From contig NZ_JBGCBY010000014.1 of the NCBI RefSeq assembly GCF_041262165.1, positions 124,001 to 188,000 of the forward strand: a stretch of 64,000 nucleotides of DNA, given 5' to 3'. This document shows, piece after piece, positions 1 through 7,757 of the stretch (positions are counted from its first letter, which is position 1; the number at the start of each line of letters is the position of its first letter). Position numbers and translations under genes: made by a program. Under the pieces are notes generated by a model. The model was not told where the DNA came from. It saw only the letters and a list, made by a program, of their open reading frames with translations, and ran no database searches. This stretch comes from Streptacidiphilus sp041262165. GTDB lineage: Bacteria > Actinomycetota > Actinomycetes > Streptomycetales > Streptomycetaceae.

Positions 1-472
1 CGGGACCGGAGACGGCCCAGCCGTCCATCGCGGAGGTGTCGAAGGCCGGCAGGTCGGTGAGGGCCTCGAGCGGCACGGCGAGGCTGCCGCCGAGCGCGTC
101 CGGGAGCGGCAGCCGGACCGGCGGCAGCGGCGCGCTGACAGCACGCCAGGCCCGGCGGCGGGCCTGGGACCAGGCCATGGGCGCCGCGTGGGTCGCGGCG
201 TCGGCCGCCGAGGCGCGCGCTTCGGCGGCGGCGTGGTCGTACGGCGCCCCGGCCGAGTCACTCGTCGACCGAGCAGGTGCGGGCGCACGGGGACGCGGCG
301 GTTCGGCCGGCGCGGTGTAGTCGAACGGGGTGTCGCCCGACGCGGAGGGTCGGGGACGGTCGTCGGCGCCCGCCACGGCGGTCGCGCCGGTCGCGCCGGT
401 CGCGGCGGTCGCGCGGACCAGGAACGGGTACGCCCCGAGCAGGTCGCTGCCGGAGGCCGGCTCGGCGCCCAT
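1..472 (-). CDS. moeA: MoeA-type molybdopterin molybdotransferase, N-terminal part (cut by window edge)
   Basis: MoeA inserts molybdate into adenylylated molybdopterin in the last steps of Mo-cofactor synthesis. The frame is open from ATG at 472 to the window edge (157 codons) and ends in the MoeA signature FDTSAMDGWAV, preceded by a proline/leucine-rich stretch. About 90 low-complexity residues precede this core, rich in Ala/Thr/Gly/Pro and including ATGATGAT, whereas most MoeA proteins start close to the core. The start overlaps the upstream stop as TGATG, so translation is probably coupled to the DUF6457 gene. The identification rests on this one motif and on the mobA neighbour. The catalytic C-terminal part lies outside the window. 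Confidence 0.82.
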   Translation of the reverse strand, partial: MGAEPASGSDLLGAYPFLVRATAATGATGATAVAGADDRPRPSASGDTPFDYTAPAEPPRPRAPAPARSTSDSAGAPYDHAAAEARASAADAATHAAPMAWSQARRRAWRAVSAPLPPVRLPLPDALGGSLAVPLEALTDLPAFDTSAMDGWAVSGP

Positions 473-747
473 CAGCCCGGCCCCTCGGCCGTCGTCCCGG
501 TTCCCGGTCGCGGCGACTCGGCCCAGCGGGCGGCCAGGGCCGCGACCCTTCTGTTGGCCTCGGCCACGGCCTGCGCGCCGCCACCCGCCTGCGCGGCCGC
601 GTAGCCCACCAGGAACGCGGTCAGCGGTGCGGCGGGGCGGGCCACACCGTGGGCGACATCCTTGGTCATGTCGAGCAGGCCGGGCACATCGACCTCCAGG
701 TCGATACCCAGCTCGGACTTCGCAGCGGCGATCCAGTCATCCAGCAC
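472..747 (-). CDS. DUF6457 domain protein
   Basis: A 91-residue protein from GTG at 747. It begins VLDDWIAAAKSELGIDLEVD and carries the conserved VAHGVARPAAPLTAFLVGYAAA helix. It resembles DUF6457, a small all-alpha domain of unknown function that in actinobacteria sits beside or is fused to MobA. The gene lies between mobA and moeA and overlaps moeA by one base, so a role connected with molybdenum cofactor assembly is inferred from context only. The frame stays open upstream, but that part is antisense-like and out of keeping with the family length, so the GTG was chosen. Confidence 0.72.
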   Translation of the reverse strand: MLDDWIAAAKSELGIDLEVDVPGLLDMTKDVAHGVARPAAPLTAFLVGYAAAQAGGGAQAVAEANRRVAALAARWAESPRPGTGTTAEGPG

Positions 748-1009
748 AGGTCCATCGTCGCCGATGGACCAGCCGCGAGCGTGCAAGGGGCGGTTTCCGC
801 TTCGTGTCCGTCCCTTCACCGGCTGACCGACCGGCGAATGAGGGGTGAGTGAAGGAGCGAGCTGAGGGAGGGGCGCCCCCGGACGAAGTTTGGGGGCGAG
901 TCTGGGCGGGGCGGAGGAAGGAGCCATTGCGGAGCACTGGCGACCGACGACAACCTGGCCAGGCGAGAGCCCTCGGCCCGCGACACCGCCCCTTACGTGC
1001 CGGTCGGTC

Positions 1010-1603
1010 TTACGACCTGCGTGCGTCCCGGGCCCGGGCGTGCCGCAGGTCGTCCCAGGTGTCGCAGTCCTCGGCCGCGCCCGACAGATCGGGGAGCCGC
1101 CGGGTGGCCAGGTCGCCGACCAGGCGGCGCAGCGGGAGGCCGGTGGGATCGCCGCTGTGCTCCTCGACCAGCCGGGCCAGCGCCGCCCGGAGCGGCGCGA
1201 CGCGGTAGGCGGCGGCGAGGGGCTGGTCGCGTCCCCCGGGGTCGACGAGGACGGCAGCGTCGACGCCGGGCTCGGCCAGTTCGGCAAGCAACCGCCCCGC
1301 TGTCGCGGCGTCGAAGAACGGCAGGTCGGCGGCGAGCAGCAGAACCGCCTCGGCCGTGACCCAGGGCAGCGCGGCCGCGACGGCGGCCACCGGCCCACCG
1401 CCGGGTGGCTGCTCCCGCACCCAGCGCACCGGGCGGATCGTCGGCCGCTCGGGGCCGACCACGATCGTGGCTCCGGCCGGCACGCAGGCGGAGAGGACCC
1501 GGTCGAGCAGTGGGGCGCCGCCGACGATCAGCGCGGGCTTGTCCGTTCCGCCGAGCCGTCGGGCCGCGCCACCGGCCAGCACCACAGCGTCGTACGCCGT
1601 CAT
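1010..1603 (-). CDS. mobA: Molybdenum cofactor guanylyltransferase (MobA-like NTP transferase)
   Basis: The 197-residue protein is predicted to transfer GMP from GTP to Mo-molybdopterin, giving the guanine-dinucleotide cofactor. It opens with the nucleotide-binding signature VVLAGGAARRLGGTDKPAL (residues 7-25) and has the metal-binding region LLLAADLPFF near residue 90. Length and order fit MobA of actinobacteria. It is upstream of the DUF6457 gene and moeA on the same strand with a gap of about 260 bp, so an operon is possible but not certain. The ATG at 1603 is the only start that retains the glycine-rich motif. A related CTP- or sugar-nucleotide transferase cannot be fully excluded. Confidence 0.88.
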   Translation of the reverse strand: MTAYDAVVLAGGAARRLGGTDKPALIVGGAPLLDRVLSACVPAGATIVVGPERPTIRPVRWVREQPPGGGPVAAVAAALPWVTAEAVLLLAADLPFFDAATAGRLLAELAEPGVDAAVLVDPGGRDQPLAAAYRVAPLRAALARLVEEHSGDPTGLPLRRLVGDLATRRLPDLSGAAEDCDTWDDLRHARARDARRS

Positions 1604-1631
1604 GCGCCCAGTATGGCGATGCGCCGGCCGC

Positions 1632-1697
1632 CGGCTCGGAGTCGGCTCGGAGTCGGCTCGGAGTCGGCTCGGAGTCGGCTCAGAGTCGGCTCAGAGC
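1632..1697. repeat. 11-bp tandem repeat, six copies, at the 3' end of the acyl-CoA dehydrogenase gene
   Basis: Six tandem copies of an 11-mer of the form CGGCTCGGAGT fill most of the gap between the acyl-CoA dehydrogenase stop (1691-1693) and mobA. Four copies are identical and the last two share one G-to-A change. The final copy runs through the stop codon. I see no hairpin of terminator type in it. Confidence 0.95.
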
Positions 1698-2866
1698 TGG
1701 TGCTCGGCGAGGATCGCGCCGATCTCCTCCTCGTAGGCAGGGGCCGGGCCGAGGAACAGCTCCAGGTGCTTGGCCCAGGCGTGGTAGCGGTGCAGCGGGT
1801 AGTCGAGGTCCGCGCCCATGCCACCGTGCAGGTGCTGCGCGGTGGCGGCGACGGCGCGGACGCCTTCGGCGGACCAGACCTTGGCGGTGGCCAGGTCCGC
1901 GGCGAGCGGGAGGCGTCCGGTGCCTTCCGACACGGTGTCCGTCTCGCCCTTCTCGATGAGACCGATCCGCCAGGCGGCCTGCCACAGGGTGACCTCCATC
2001 GCGCGCAGGTCGATGTAGCGGTCCGCGGCCTGGACCGCCACCGCCTGGAACGTCGCCACAGGGTGGCCGAACTGCTCGCGCTTGCCCGTGTAGTCGGCGG
2101 TGATCCGCAGGATCTGCTCGCCGAGGCCCAGGCACAGCGCGGCAGTGCCGACGATCAGCAGTCCGCGCAGGTACAGCCAGTTGGCGGCGTCCGGTGCGGG
2201 CGCGCCGAGCTGCGCCGCCGCATCCACCCGCGCGCCGTCGAACACCAGCTCGGCGGCGAGCTCGCCATGGGCCGTGACCTGCCGGCGCAGCTCGACGCCG
2301 GCAGCGTGCGGGTCGACGAGCAGCAGCAGTGTCCCCGTGTCGCCCCGCGCCGGGACCACGATCCGGTCCATGACCTGGGCGTGCGGAACAGCGGTCTGCA
2401 CTCCGTGCAGTGTCCAGCCCCCCTGCCCGTCCGCCTCGGCGCGTACCGCCTGGTCGGCGGGTTCGTGCCCGGTCCTGCCGTGGGGTGCCACCCCGAGCAG
2501 CAGGCGTCCGGCGGCGACCTCGGGCAGCAGGCGCCGGCGCTGTTCCTCGCTGCCGTACCGCTGGACGGCGAGCGCGGCGGCCCCGGTCTCCAGCAGCGGT
2601 ACCCGGGCGAGGACGCGCGCCGCCTCGCGCAGGACCAGGCACCAGGCGACGGGATCCAGCCCGGAACCGCCGTACTCCTCGGCGAGGGCGATACCCGGCA
2701 GATCGGACTTGGCGAGCCGGAGCCACAGCTCGCGGTCGACGTCCTCGGACACCGGCTCGATGCCGACGGCAGGGCTCGGTACGCCGCCGTCCGGCGTGAC
2801 GCCGGCGAAGGCCGCTCGGGCGGCCTCGGCCGCGGCCTGCTGCTCCTCGGTGAAGGTGAAGTCCAC
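1691..2866 (-). CDS. Acyl-CoA dehydrogenase family protein
   Basis: A 391-residue flavoprotein that should oxidise an acyl-CoA or steroid-side-chain CoA ester at the alpha-beta position. It starts MDFTFTEEQQAAAEAAR, has the EEYGGSGLDPVAW segment of the family near residue 62, and the conserved helices KREQFGHPVATFQAVAVQAA (about 265-285) and HLHGGMG near residue 345. The usual catalytic Glu is not obvious in the C-terminal part, as in several FadE proteins of actinobacterial sterol catabolism that act as heteromers. A KstR-like operator about 41 bp upstream of the start supports a sterol or lipid role. No partner dehydrogenase gene is adjacent. Confidence 0.9.
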   Translation of the reverse strand: MDFTFTEEQQAAAEAARAAFAGVTPDGGVPSPAVGIEPVSEDVDRELWLRLAKSDLPGIALAEEYGGSGLDPVAWCLVLREAARVLARVPLLETGAAALAVQRYGSEEQRRRLLPEVAAGRLLLGVAPHGRTGHEPADQAVRAEADGQGGWTLHGVQTAVPHAQVMDRIVVPARGDTGTLLLLVDPHAAGVELRRQVTAHGELAAELVFDGARVDAAAQLGAPAPDAANWLYLRGLLIVGTAALCLGLGEQILRITADYTGKREQFGHPVATFQAVAVQAADRYIDLRAMEVTLWQAAWRIGLIEKGETDTVSEGTGRLPLAADLATAKVWSAEGVRAVAATAQHLHGGMGADLDYPLHRYHAWAKHLELFLGPAPAYEEEIGAILAEHQL

Positions 2867-2906
2867 GGCTTGCCCTTCTGCGACCCGATATGACGAGACG
2901 TCAGAT

Positions 2907-2920
2907 TAGAACAGGTTCTA
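2907..2920. promoter_or_regulatory. KstR-like operator (TAGAAC-N2-GTTCTA)
   Basis: A perfect inverted repeat, TAGAAC-AG-GTTCTA, lies in the divergent gap 41 bp upstream of the acyl-CoA dehydrogenase start. It matches the published KstR core, in which AAC and GTT flank two free bases; KstR is the TetR-family repressor of actinobacterial sterol and lipid catabolism. No kstR gene is in the window, so a regulator acting from elsewhere is inferred. Confidence 0.7.
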
Positions 2921-3084
2921 GTGGATAGGAAGGCTCGCGGCAACACCCGGAGGCTCGACCGGATACCGACAAATCGATGAAATCGGTCAATGGTCGACTC
3001 CCGCTGTCACAGGCAGCGCGAGGTCAGTACCGTTCGGGTCGGACCTCAAGAGCCACGGGCTAGGACGACAGCGAGCAGGTAAGC

Positions 3085-3924
3085 GTGCCAGATCATCCCA
3101 ACGGGACGACCCAGCCGGACGCCATACCGGGCTTCGACCTGCCCGCGCAGCGGCGGTCCCCCGGTGCCGAGGACGCGCCCCCCGACGCGACCCCCGATCC
3201 GACCGCGGAGGCCCCCAATGAGGCGCCCAAGGAGGCGCCCGACGACGCACGGCCGTCGGCGGCGGACCCGCCACCCGCCGCGGACCCCGAGACCGCTCGC
3301 TGGTCGCTGACCTCGCTGCTCGTACTCGCCGTCACCGCCGTGCTCCTGGCCAGCGCCACCGTCTGGCACCTCGGCACGGTCTTCCTCTCCATAGCCCCCT
3401 CCAACACCATCTCCCAGAAGTACCAGGCGCAGATCAACTCCCACGTCTACCCCGAGTTCGAACAGAACTGGCAGCTCTTCGCCCCCAACCCGCTGCAGGA
3501 CAACATCGCCGTCGAGGCCCGCGTGCAGACGCTCACCCCCGGCGGCGCCCGCCCGCAGTCCGGCTGGATCGGCCTCACCGCGCAGGACATCGCGCATATC
3601 CGCCACAACCCCGCGCCCAGCCACGCCGACCAGAACCAGCTGCGCCGAGCCTGGGACTACTACACCGCCTGGCACAACCAGCAGGACGAGACCTCGCTCG
3701 GCCTCGGCGGCCCGCTGTCCAGGGAGTACCTGAAGCGGATCGCCCTTCAGCGCTTTGGCCGCGACTGGCAGGGCAACCAGATCATCCAGATCCAGTTCCG
3801 CGCTGCGACCACCCCGCTCGCGGGCCCGAGCTGGACCGGCGCCGCGCACAAGCCCCAGACCAGCTACCGGACGCTGCCGTGGTGGGCGGTCTCCGACGAC
3901 GACTACACGGGGTTGCAGGGATGA
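3085..3924 (+). CDS. DUF5819 family membrane-anchored protein
   Basis: A 279-residue protein from GTG at 3085 with an AGGT ribosome site just upstream. Residues 1-70 are a Pro/Asp/Ala-rich cytoplasmic tail. One membrane helix (about 75-98) is followed by an exported domain with the family hallmark YPEFEQNWQLFAPNPLQDN around residue 120. Function is unknown. Its stop overlaps the start of the next gene (HTTM) as ATGA, so the two are translated together. DUF5819 and HTTM genes are commonly paired in actinobacteria, and an exported partner for the membrane enzyme-like HTTM protein is inferred. Confidence 0.85.
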   Translation: MPDHPNGTTQPDAIPGFDLPAQRRSPGAEDAPPDATPDPTAEAPNEAPKEAPDDARPSAADPPPAADPETARWSLTSLLVLAVTAVLLASATVWHLGTVFLSIAPSNTISQKYQAQINSHVYPEFEQNWQLFAPNPLQDNIAVEARVQTLTPGGARPQSGWIGLTAQDIAHIRHNPAPSHADQNQLRRAWDYYTAWHNQQDETSLGLGGPLSREYLKRIALQRFGRDWQGNQIIQIQFRAATTPLAGPSWTGAAHKPQTSYRTLPWWAVSDDDYTGLQG

Positions 3925-5129
3925 GCGTCCAACAGGTGCGTGCGCGACTCACCGCCACGGTACTGACCGGCTGGACGGCCTTCACCGGCCGCGCCCTCGC
4001 GCCGTACCAGGCCGCGGTCGTCCGGATCGGCTTCGCGCTGTGCTTCGGCGGCTTCCTGCTCCGCGAGTGGCCGCACCGTCGCGAACTGTACGGGGACCGG
4101 ACGGCATGGAGCCTCGACCTCGCCCGCCAGATGCTGGCGGGCAACCACGCGTTCACCGTGCTGGCCTGGTCGGACAACCGGTGGTGGTTCGAGGCCGTCT
4201 ACGCGGCGGCGATCGTGGTCAGCGCGCTGCTGCTGCTCGGGTGGCGCACCCGGACGATGTCGGTGCTCTTCCTGGTCGCTGTGCTGTCGATCCAGAACCG
4301 CAGCATCCTGGTCGGGGACGGCGGCGACAACGTCGTCCACCTGGTCGCGATCTACCTGGCGTTCACGCGCTGCGGCCAGGTCTGGTCCCTGGACGCCCGA
4401 CGGCGGCGGCTGCGCCCGGAGTCGGTGGGGGACCACTCGGACGTGGCACTGTGGGCCGTTCTCGGCATGCTGCTCGCGTACGCGCAGTTCGCCGGCGCCG
4501 CCACGCAGGGCATGCTGAATGTCGGGATCTTCAGCTGGAGCACGGTCTTCTGGAGCTTCTGGCTGCTCGGCGGCCTGTGGTGGTGGCTCGGACGCCGCGA
4601 CCCGCAGGGCGAGCCACGCACCCTGATGGACGCGCTCGGGAACATGTTGCACAACTGCGCGATGCTGGTCGTGGCGGTGGAGGTCTGCTTCATCTACGCC
4701 ACGGCCGGGTGGTACAAGATCCAGGGCTCGCTCTGGCAGAGCGGCAGCGCGCTCTACTTCCCGCTGCACCTGGACTACTTCGACCCCTGGCCCGGGCTCT
4801 CCCACCTGCTGACCGCGTATCCGCTCCCGGTCTTCCTGATCACCTATGGCACGGTGATGGTCCAGGTCGCCTTCCCCTTTCTGGTGTTCAACCGCCGCAT
4901 CAAGAACGCCCTGCTGGTGCTGATGATCACCGAGCACGCGGCCATCGCCGTGGCCCTGGGCCTGCCGTTCTTCTCGCTCGCGATGATCTCCGCGGACGCG
5001 GTGTTCCTCCCGACCGGGTTCCTGCTCTGGGTCGGCAGGGGGGTGGCGAGCCGCGCCACCCCCGTGCGCGATCTGATCACGCGCCGCACACAACCGTCGC
5101 GCTCCTCCGAAGGAGTGACCACGGTCTGA
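3921..5129 (+). CDS. HTTM domain integral membrane protein
   Basis: A 402-residue multi-span membrane protein from ATG at 3921. HTTM proteins share the fold of vitamin K-dependent gamma-carboxylase. Visible family features are YQAAVVRIGFALCFGGFLLREWPHR near the N terminus and the central YATAGWYKIQGSLWQSGSALYFPLHL segment, followed by further helices. Bacterial members have no settled activity, and carboxylase activity should not be assumed. It is coupled to the DUF5819 gene by a 4-bp overlap, and both probably act at the cell membrane. Confidence 0.85.
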   Translation: MSVQQVRARLTATVLTGWTAFTGRALAPYQAAVVRIGFALCFGGFLLREWPHRRELYGDRTAWSLDLARQMLAGNHAFTVLAWSDNRWWFEAVYAAAIVVSALLLLGWRTRTMSVLFLVAVLSIQNRSILVGDGGDNVVHLVAIYLAFTRCGQVWSLDARRRRLRPESVGDHSDVALWAVLGMLLAYAQFAGAATQGMLNVGIFSWSTVFWSFWLLGGLWWWLGRRDPQGEPRTLMDALGNMLHNCAMLVVAVEVCFIYATAGWYKIQGSLWQSGSALYFPLHLDYFDPWPGLSHLLTAYPLPVFLITYGTVMVQVAFPFLVFNRRIKNALLVLMITEHAAIAVALGLPFFSLAMISADAVFLPTGFLLWVGRGVASRATPVRDLITRRTQPSRSSEGVTTV

Positions 5130-5177
5130 CTATCCCGTTTGGCAGGACGTCAGCACCACCAACCCGAGAGGGACGTC

Positions 5178-6007
5178 ATGCCACACACCAAAGAGCCCAC
5201 ACTCAAATACTCGGCCTTCCCCGTCACGGGGCAGCCGATCCGCGTCGTGATGATCGACGGCGACCCGTGGTTCGCCACGGCGGACGTCTGCCGAATCCTG
5301 GGACGCAGCAACCCCAGCTGGGCGACCCAACTCGTCGATCGCTGCGAGACCCAGACCGTCGACCTCCGCGGCGTAACCCTCACTTCAAGTGAGGCATTCA
5401 GCAAAATCGCAGGCCGGAAAGGCTACGAACGCGGCAATCCGCTGCTGGGCCTGGTCAGCGAGAGCGGGCTCTACACGCTGATCATGCGATCCAGGAAGCC
5501 CGCCGCCAAGCCCTTCCAGCAGTGGGTCACCGCCGAACTCCTCCCCTCGCTCCGCCGCGGCGACGCCGACCTCGGCGAGCAGCGGCAGCGGATGGCCGAG
5601 ACTCTCACCGAGGCCCTCGGGGAACCCGTCGACCTCGTCGCACGCATCGACGGCATCGAGGACGGCGACTTCCGCGTCCTCTCCGACGGCTCGGTCCACT
5701 GCCTCCACGGCCGGACAGATGTATGTGTCCCGAACACGGAAGAGGACAGCGGCCCACCCTTCGGTCCCTTCTTCCGCTGCCCCGAGGTCAAGCGCGTGGG
5801 CATCCGGGGAAGCAAGGGCATCCGCCCCTGCGGAAGCATCCGGTTCGTGGACGTGGTGCGGCGCCTCGCTGCTCCGCGCGAGCCCGAGACACCTGCCGCC
5901 CGGCGCCCGGCGGACCTGCTGTCGCTGAACATCGGCGAGGCGCGGGTGCAGGGCTCTGCCGCGAGATTGCCGGTCTGCTCAGGGAGTTGGGCCTGGCTGC
6001 TGCATAG
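5178..6007 (+). pseudogene. BRO-N domain protein, frameshifted near its C terminus
   Basis: The ATG at 5178 follows a GAGAGGGA ribosome site. Residues 5-130 form a Bro-N domain (FPVTGQPIRVVMIDGDPWFATADVCRIL, then LVSESGLYTLIMRSRKPAA and FQQWVTAELLPSLRR), the type found in phage antirepressors and in many chromosomal streptomycete regulators. The frame stays plausible to NIGEARVQG (about 5953) and then runs on for some 250 residues antisense to the methyltransferase gene. One frame back, the sequence reads LCREIAGLLRELGLAAA and stops at 6005-6007, a natural ending. One G missing from the run at 5951-5953 would explain this. It may be a real mutation or a sequencing error. The repaired protein would be about 276 residues. 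Confidence 0.78.
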
Positions 6008-6770
6008 ACGGCGCAGACGCGCGGTCCCGGCGCGACATCCAGTGGAACAGGCCCATGCCCACGCTCGTGGCGAGGTTGAAGCTGGAGACCTGGGGCTGCA
6101 TCGGGATCGCCACCAGTCGCGCCGCTCGCGCCCGGAGCTCCGCCGAGATCCCGTGCCGCTCCGATCCGAAGGCGATCAGCGCGTCGTCGGGGATGGTGAC
6201 GGCGCGGATGTCCTCGCCCTCCGGGTCCAGCACGTACAGCGGACCGTCTGGAAGCAGGTCGAGCGTCAACTGCTCGACCGCGGTCGCGAAGTGGAGCCCG
6301 GCACCGGACCGAACCACGGCCGGGTGCCAGGGGTCGGCGTCGCCGGTCGTGACGACGCCGGTGACGCCGAACCCCGCCGCGAGGCGGACGACCGCGCCGA
6401 TGTTGCCGAGGTTGCGCGGGTTGTCCAGGACGACGACCGGCGCGAGCCGCGGCTGCCGCGCCAGCGCGTCGAGGTTGGCCGCCCGCTCAGGACGCGTCGC
6501 GAGTGCCGCGATCCCGGTGGGGTGGACCCGCGGCACGAGGTCCCGCAGCACCGCCGCGGGAACCTGCACCGCCAGCTTGTCCACCTGCGCCGCGACGTCC
6601 TGCGCGAGCGACTCGGCCAGCGCGGCGACCGCCGCCCTGTCGCTCGTCAGCACCACGCGCACGTCCGCGCCGAACCGCAGCGCATGCTTGAGCGCGTGGA
6701 ATCCGTCGAGCAGCACGCCGTCGGGTGACTGCCTGCGCCACTGGCGCACCACGGCGTCCGTCTCGTTCAT
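5979..6770 (-). CDS. TrmH/SpoU family RNA methyltransferase
   Basis: A 263-residue SPOUT methyltransferase, probably 2'-O-methylating a tRNA or 23S rRNA ribose with S-adenosylmethionine. The three SpoU motifs are present: DNPRNLGNIGAVVRLAAGFG (about 139-158), FGSERHGIS (about 216-224) and MQPQVSSFNLATSVGMGLFH (about 239-258). A substrate-binding domain precedes them (LLDGFHALKHALRFGADV). It ends tail-to-tail with the BRO-N gene and overlaps its last 29 bases. The exact RNA target cannot be told from sequence. Confidence 0.9.
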   Translation of the reverse strand: MNETDAVVRQWRRQSPDGVLLDGFHALKHALRFGADVRVVLTSDRAAVAALAESLAQDVAAQVDKLAVQVPAAVLRDLVPRVHPTGIAALATRPERAANLDALARQPRLAPVVVLDNPRNLGNIGAVVRLAAGFGVTGVVTTGDADPWHPAVVRSGAGLHFATAVEQLTLDLLPDGPLYVLDPEGEDIRAVTIPDDALIAFGSERHGISAELRARAARLVAIPMQPQVSSFNLATSVGMGLFHWMSRRDRASAPSMQQPGPTP

Positions 6771-6825
6771 CGTCCCAGCCTACGGCCCCTGCAGCGGCGG
6801 ACTACCAGGCCGGCACTACGCACAG

Positions 6826-6870
6826 CAGCGCGCCCTGTCCGGTTCGAGTTGAACCGGACAGGGCGCGCTG
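6826..6870. terminator. Long hairpin between the pot operon and the RNA methyltransferase gene
   Basis: A perfect 20-bp stem (6826-6845 with 6851-6870) around a 5-base loop starts 24 bp past the potC stop. Its position makes it the likely terminator of the minus-strand pot operon. No T-run follows, as is usual in this group. Confidence 0.85.
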
Positions 6871-6893
6871 TGGCCGGGGTTACGACCAGGTCG

Positions 6894-7757
6894 TCAGCGC
6901 CGCGCGGCCCGGGCCCGGCCCAGCACCGTGGACGCCGCGATGATCGCCATGGTGCCCAGCAGCATCATCGAGCCGATGACGTCGATCTGCGCCGGGTAGG
7001 CGCGTTGGACCGAGCCCCAGATGTACATGGGGAAGGTCTCCAGGTTGCCCGCGGTGAAGACGGTGATGATGTAGTCGTCCACCGAGAGCGCGAAGGCGAG
7101 CAGCGCCGCCGCCGCGATACCGGGAGCCACCAGGGGCAGGGTGACCTTCGTGAAGGTCTGGAACGGGGTGGCGTAGAGGTCCTGCGCCGCGCGCTCCAGG
7201 GTCGGGTCCATGCCCGCCAGGCGGGCCTTGACGGTCACCACCACGTAGCTCACGCAGAACATGACGTGGGCGATGGTGATGGTCCAGAAGCCGAGCCCGC
7301 CGGGGCCGATGGTGTTGAAGAACATCGCCGCCAGGGTCGCGCCCATGACCACCTCGGGGGCGGCCATCGGCAGGAACAGCAGCGCGTTGATGCCGGACCG
7401 GGCCTTGAAGCGGTGCCGCACCATCGCGAACGCGATCATGGTGCCAAGGGCCGTCGCCACGACGGTGGCGACGACGCCGATCTCCAGCGAGAGACCGATG
7501 CTGTGGCACATCCCGGGGCTGGCACAGGGGTTCGTCCAGGCGTCGGTGGAGAAGGTGTTCCAGACGTAGTTGAACTTGCCCGAGGGCTTGTTGAAGGACA
7601 TCCAGAGGATGACCGCGTTGGGCAGCAGCATGAAGGTGAAGATCGCCACGGTGACGACCAGCAGCAGGTGGTCGCGGGCCCAGGCGAGCGGGCTGCGGCG
7701 GCGGATCTCCGGGGTCGCCGCGCGGGCGGCGGCGGCGGGTGCAGTCAGAGTCGTCAT
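6894..7757 (-). CDS. potC: ABC transporter permease, PotC type (polyamine family)
   Basis: A 287-residue inner-membrane permease with six predicted helices. The EAA-type loop is recognisable as ERAAQDLYATPFQTFTKVTLP (about 187-207), the region that contacts the ATPase. It begins MTTLTAPAAAARAA with a short cytoplasmic tail. The ATG at 7757 overlaps the potB stop as TGATG. It is the last gene of a potD-potA-potB-potC order, and a 20-bp hairpin follows. The family moves spermidine or putrescine inward, but related actinobacterial systems take other cationic substrates, so the substrate is inferred. Confidence 0.9.
   Translation of the reverse strand: MTTLTAPAAAARAATPEIRRRSPLAWARDHLLLVVTVAIFTFMLLPNAVILWMSFNKPSGKFNYVWNTFSTDAWTNPCASPGMCHSIGLSLEIGVVATVVATALGTMIAFAMVRHRFKARSGINALLFLPMAAPEVVMGATLAAMFFNTIGPGGLGFWTITIAHVMFCVSYVVVTVKARLAGMDPTLERAAQDLYATPFQTFTKVTLPLVAPGIAAAALLAFALSVDDYIITVFTAGNLETFPMYIWGSVQRAYPAQIDVIGSMMLLGTMAIIAASTVLGRARAARR

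Noticed and set aside
472..1398. Long minus-strand frame ending in the DUF6457 gene
   Set aside because: The upstream two thirds overlap mobA in another frame; only the part from GTG at 747 matches the domain.
890..2893. A 667-codon open frame on the plus strand, and similar very long frames such as 11408-13027, 50731-54075 and 54166-57579
   Set aside because: They lie antisense to clearly conserved genes, have no family features and reflect the third-position GC bias of this genome.
5951..5960. Programmed minus-one frameshift in the BRO-N gene
   Set aside because: No slippery heptamer or following pseudoknot is evident; a plain one-base loss fits better.
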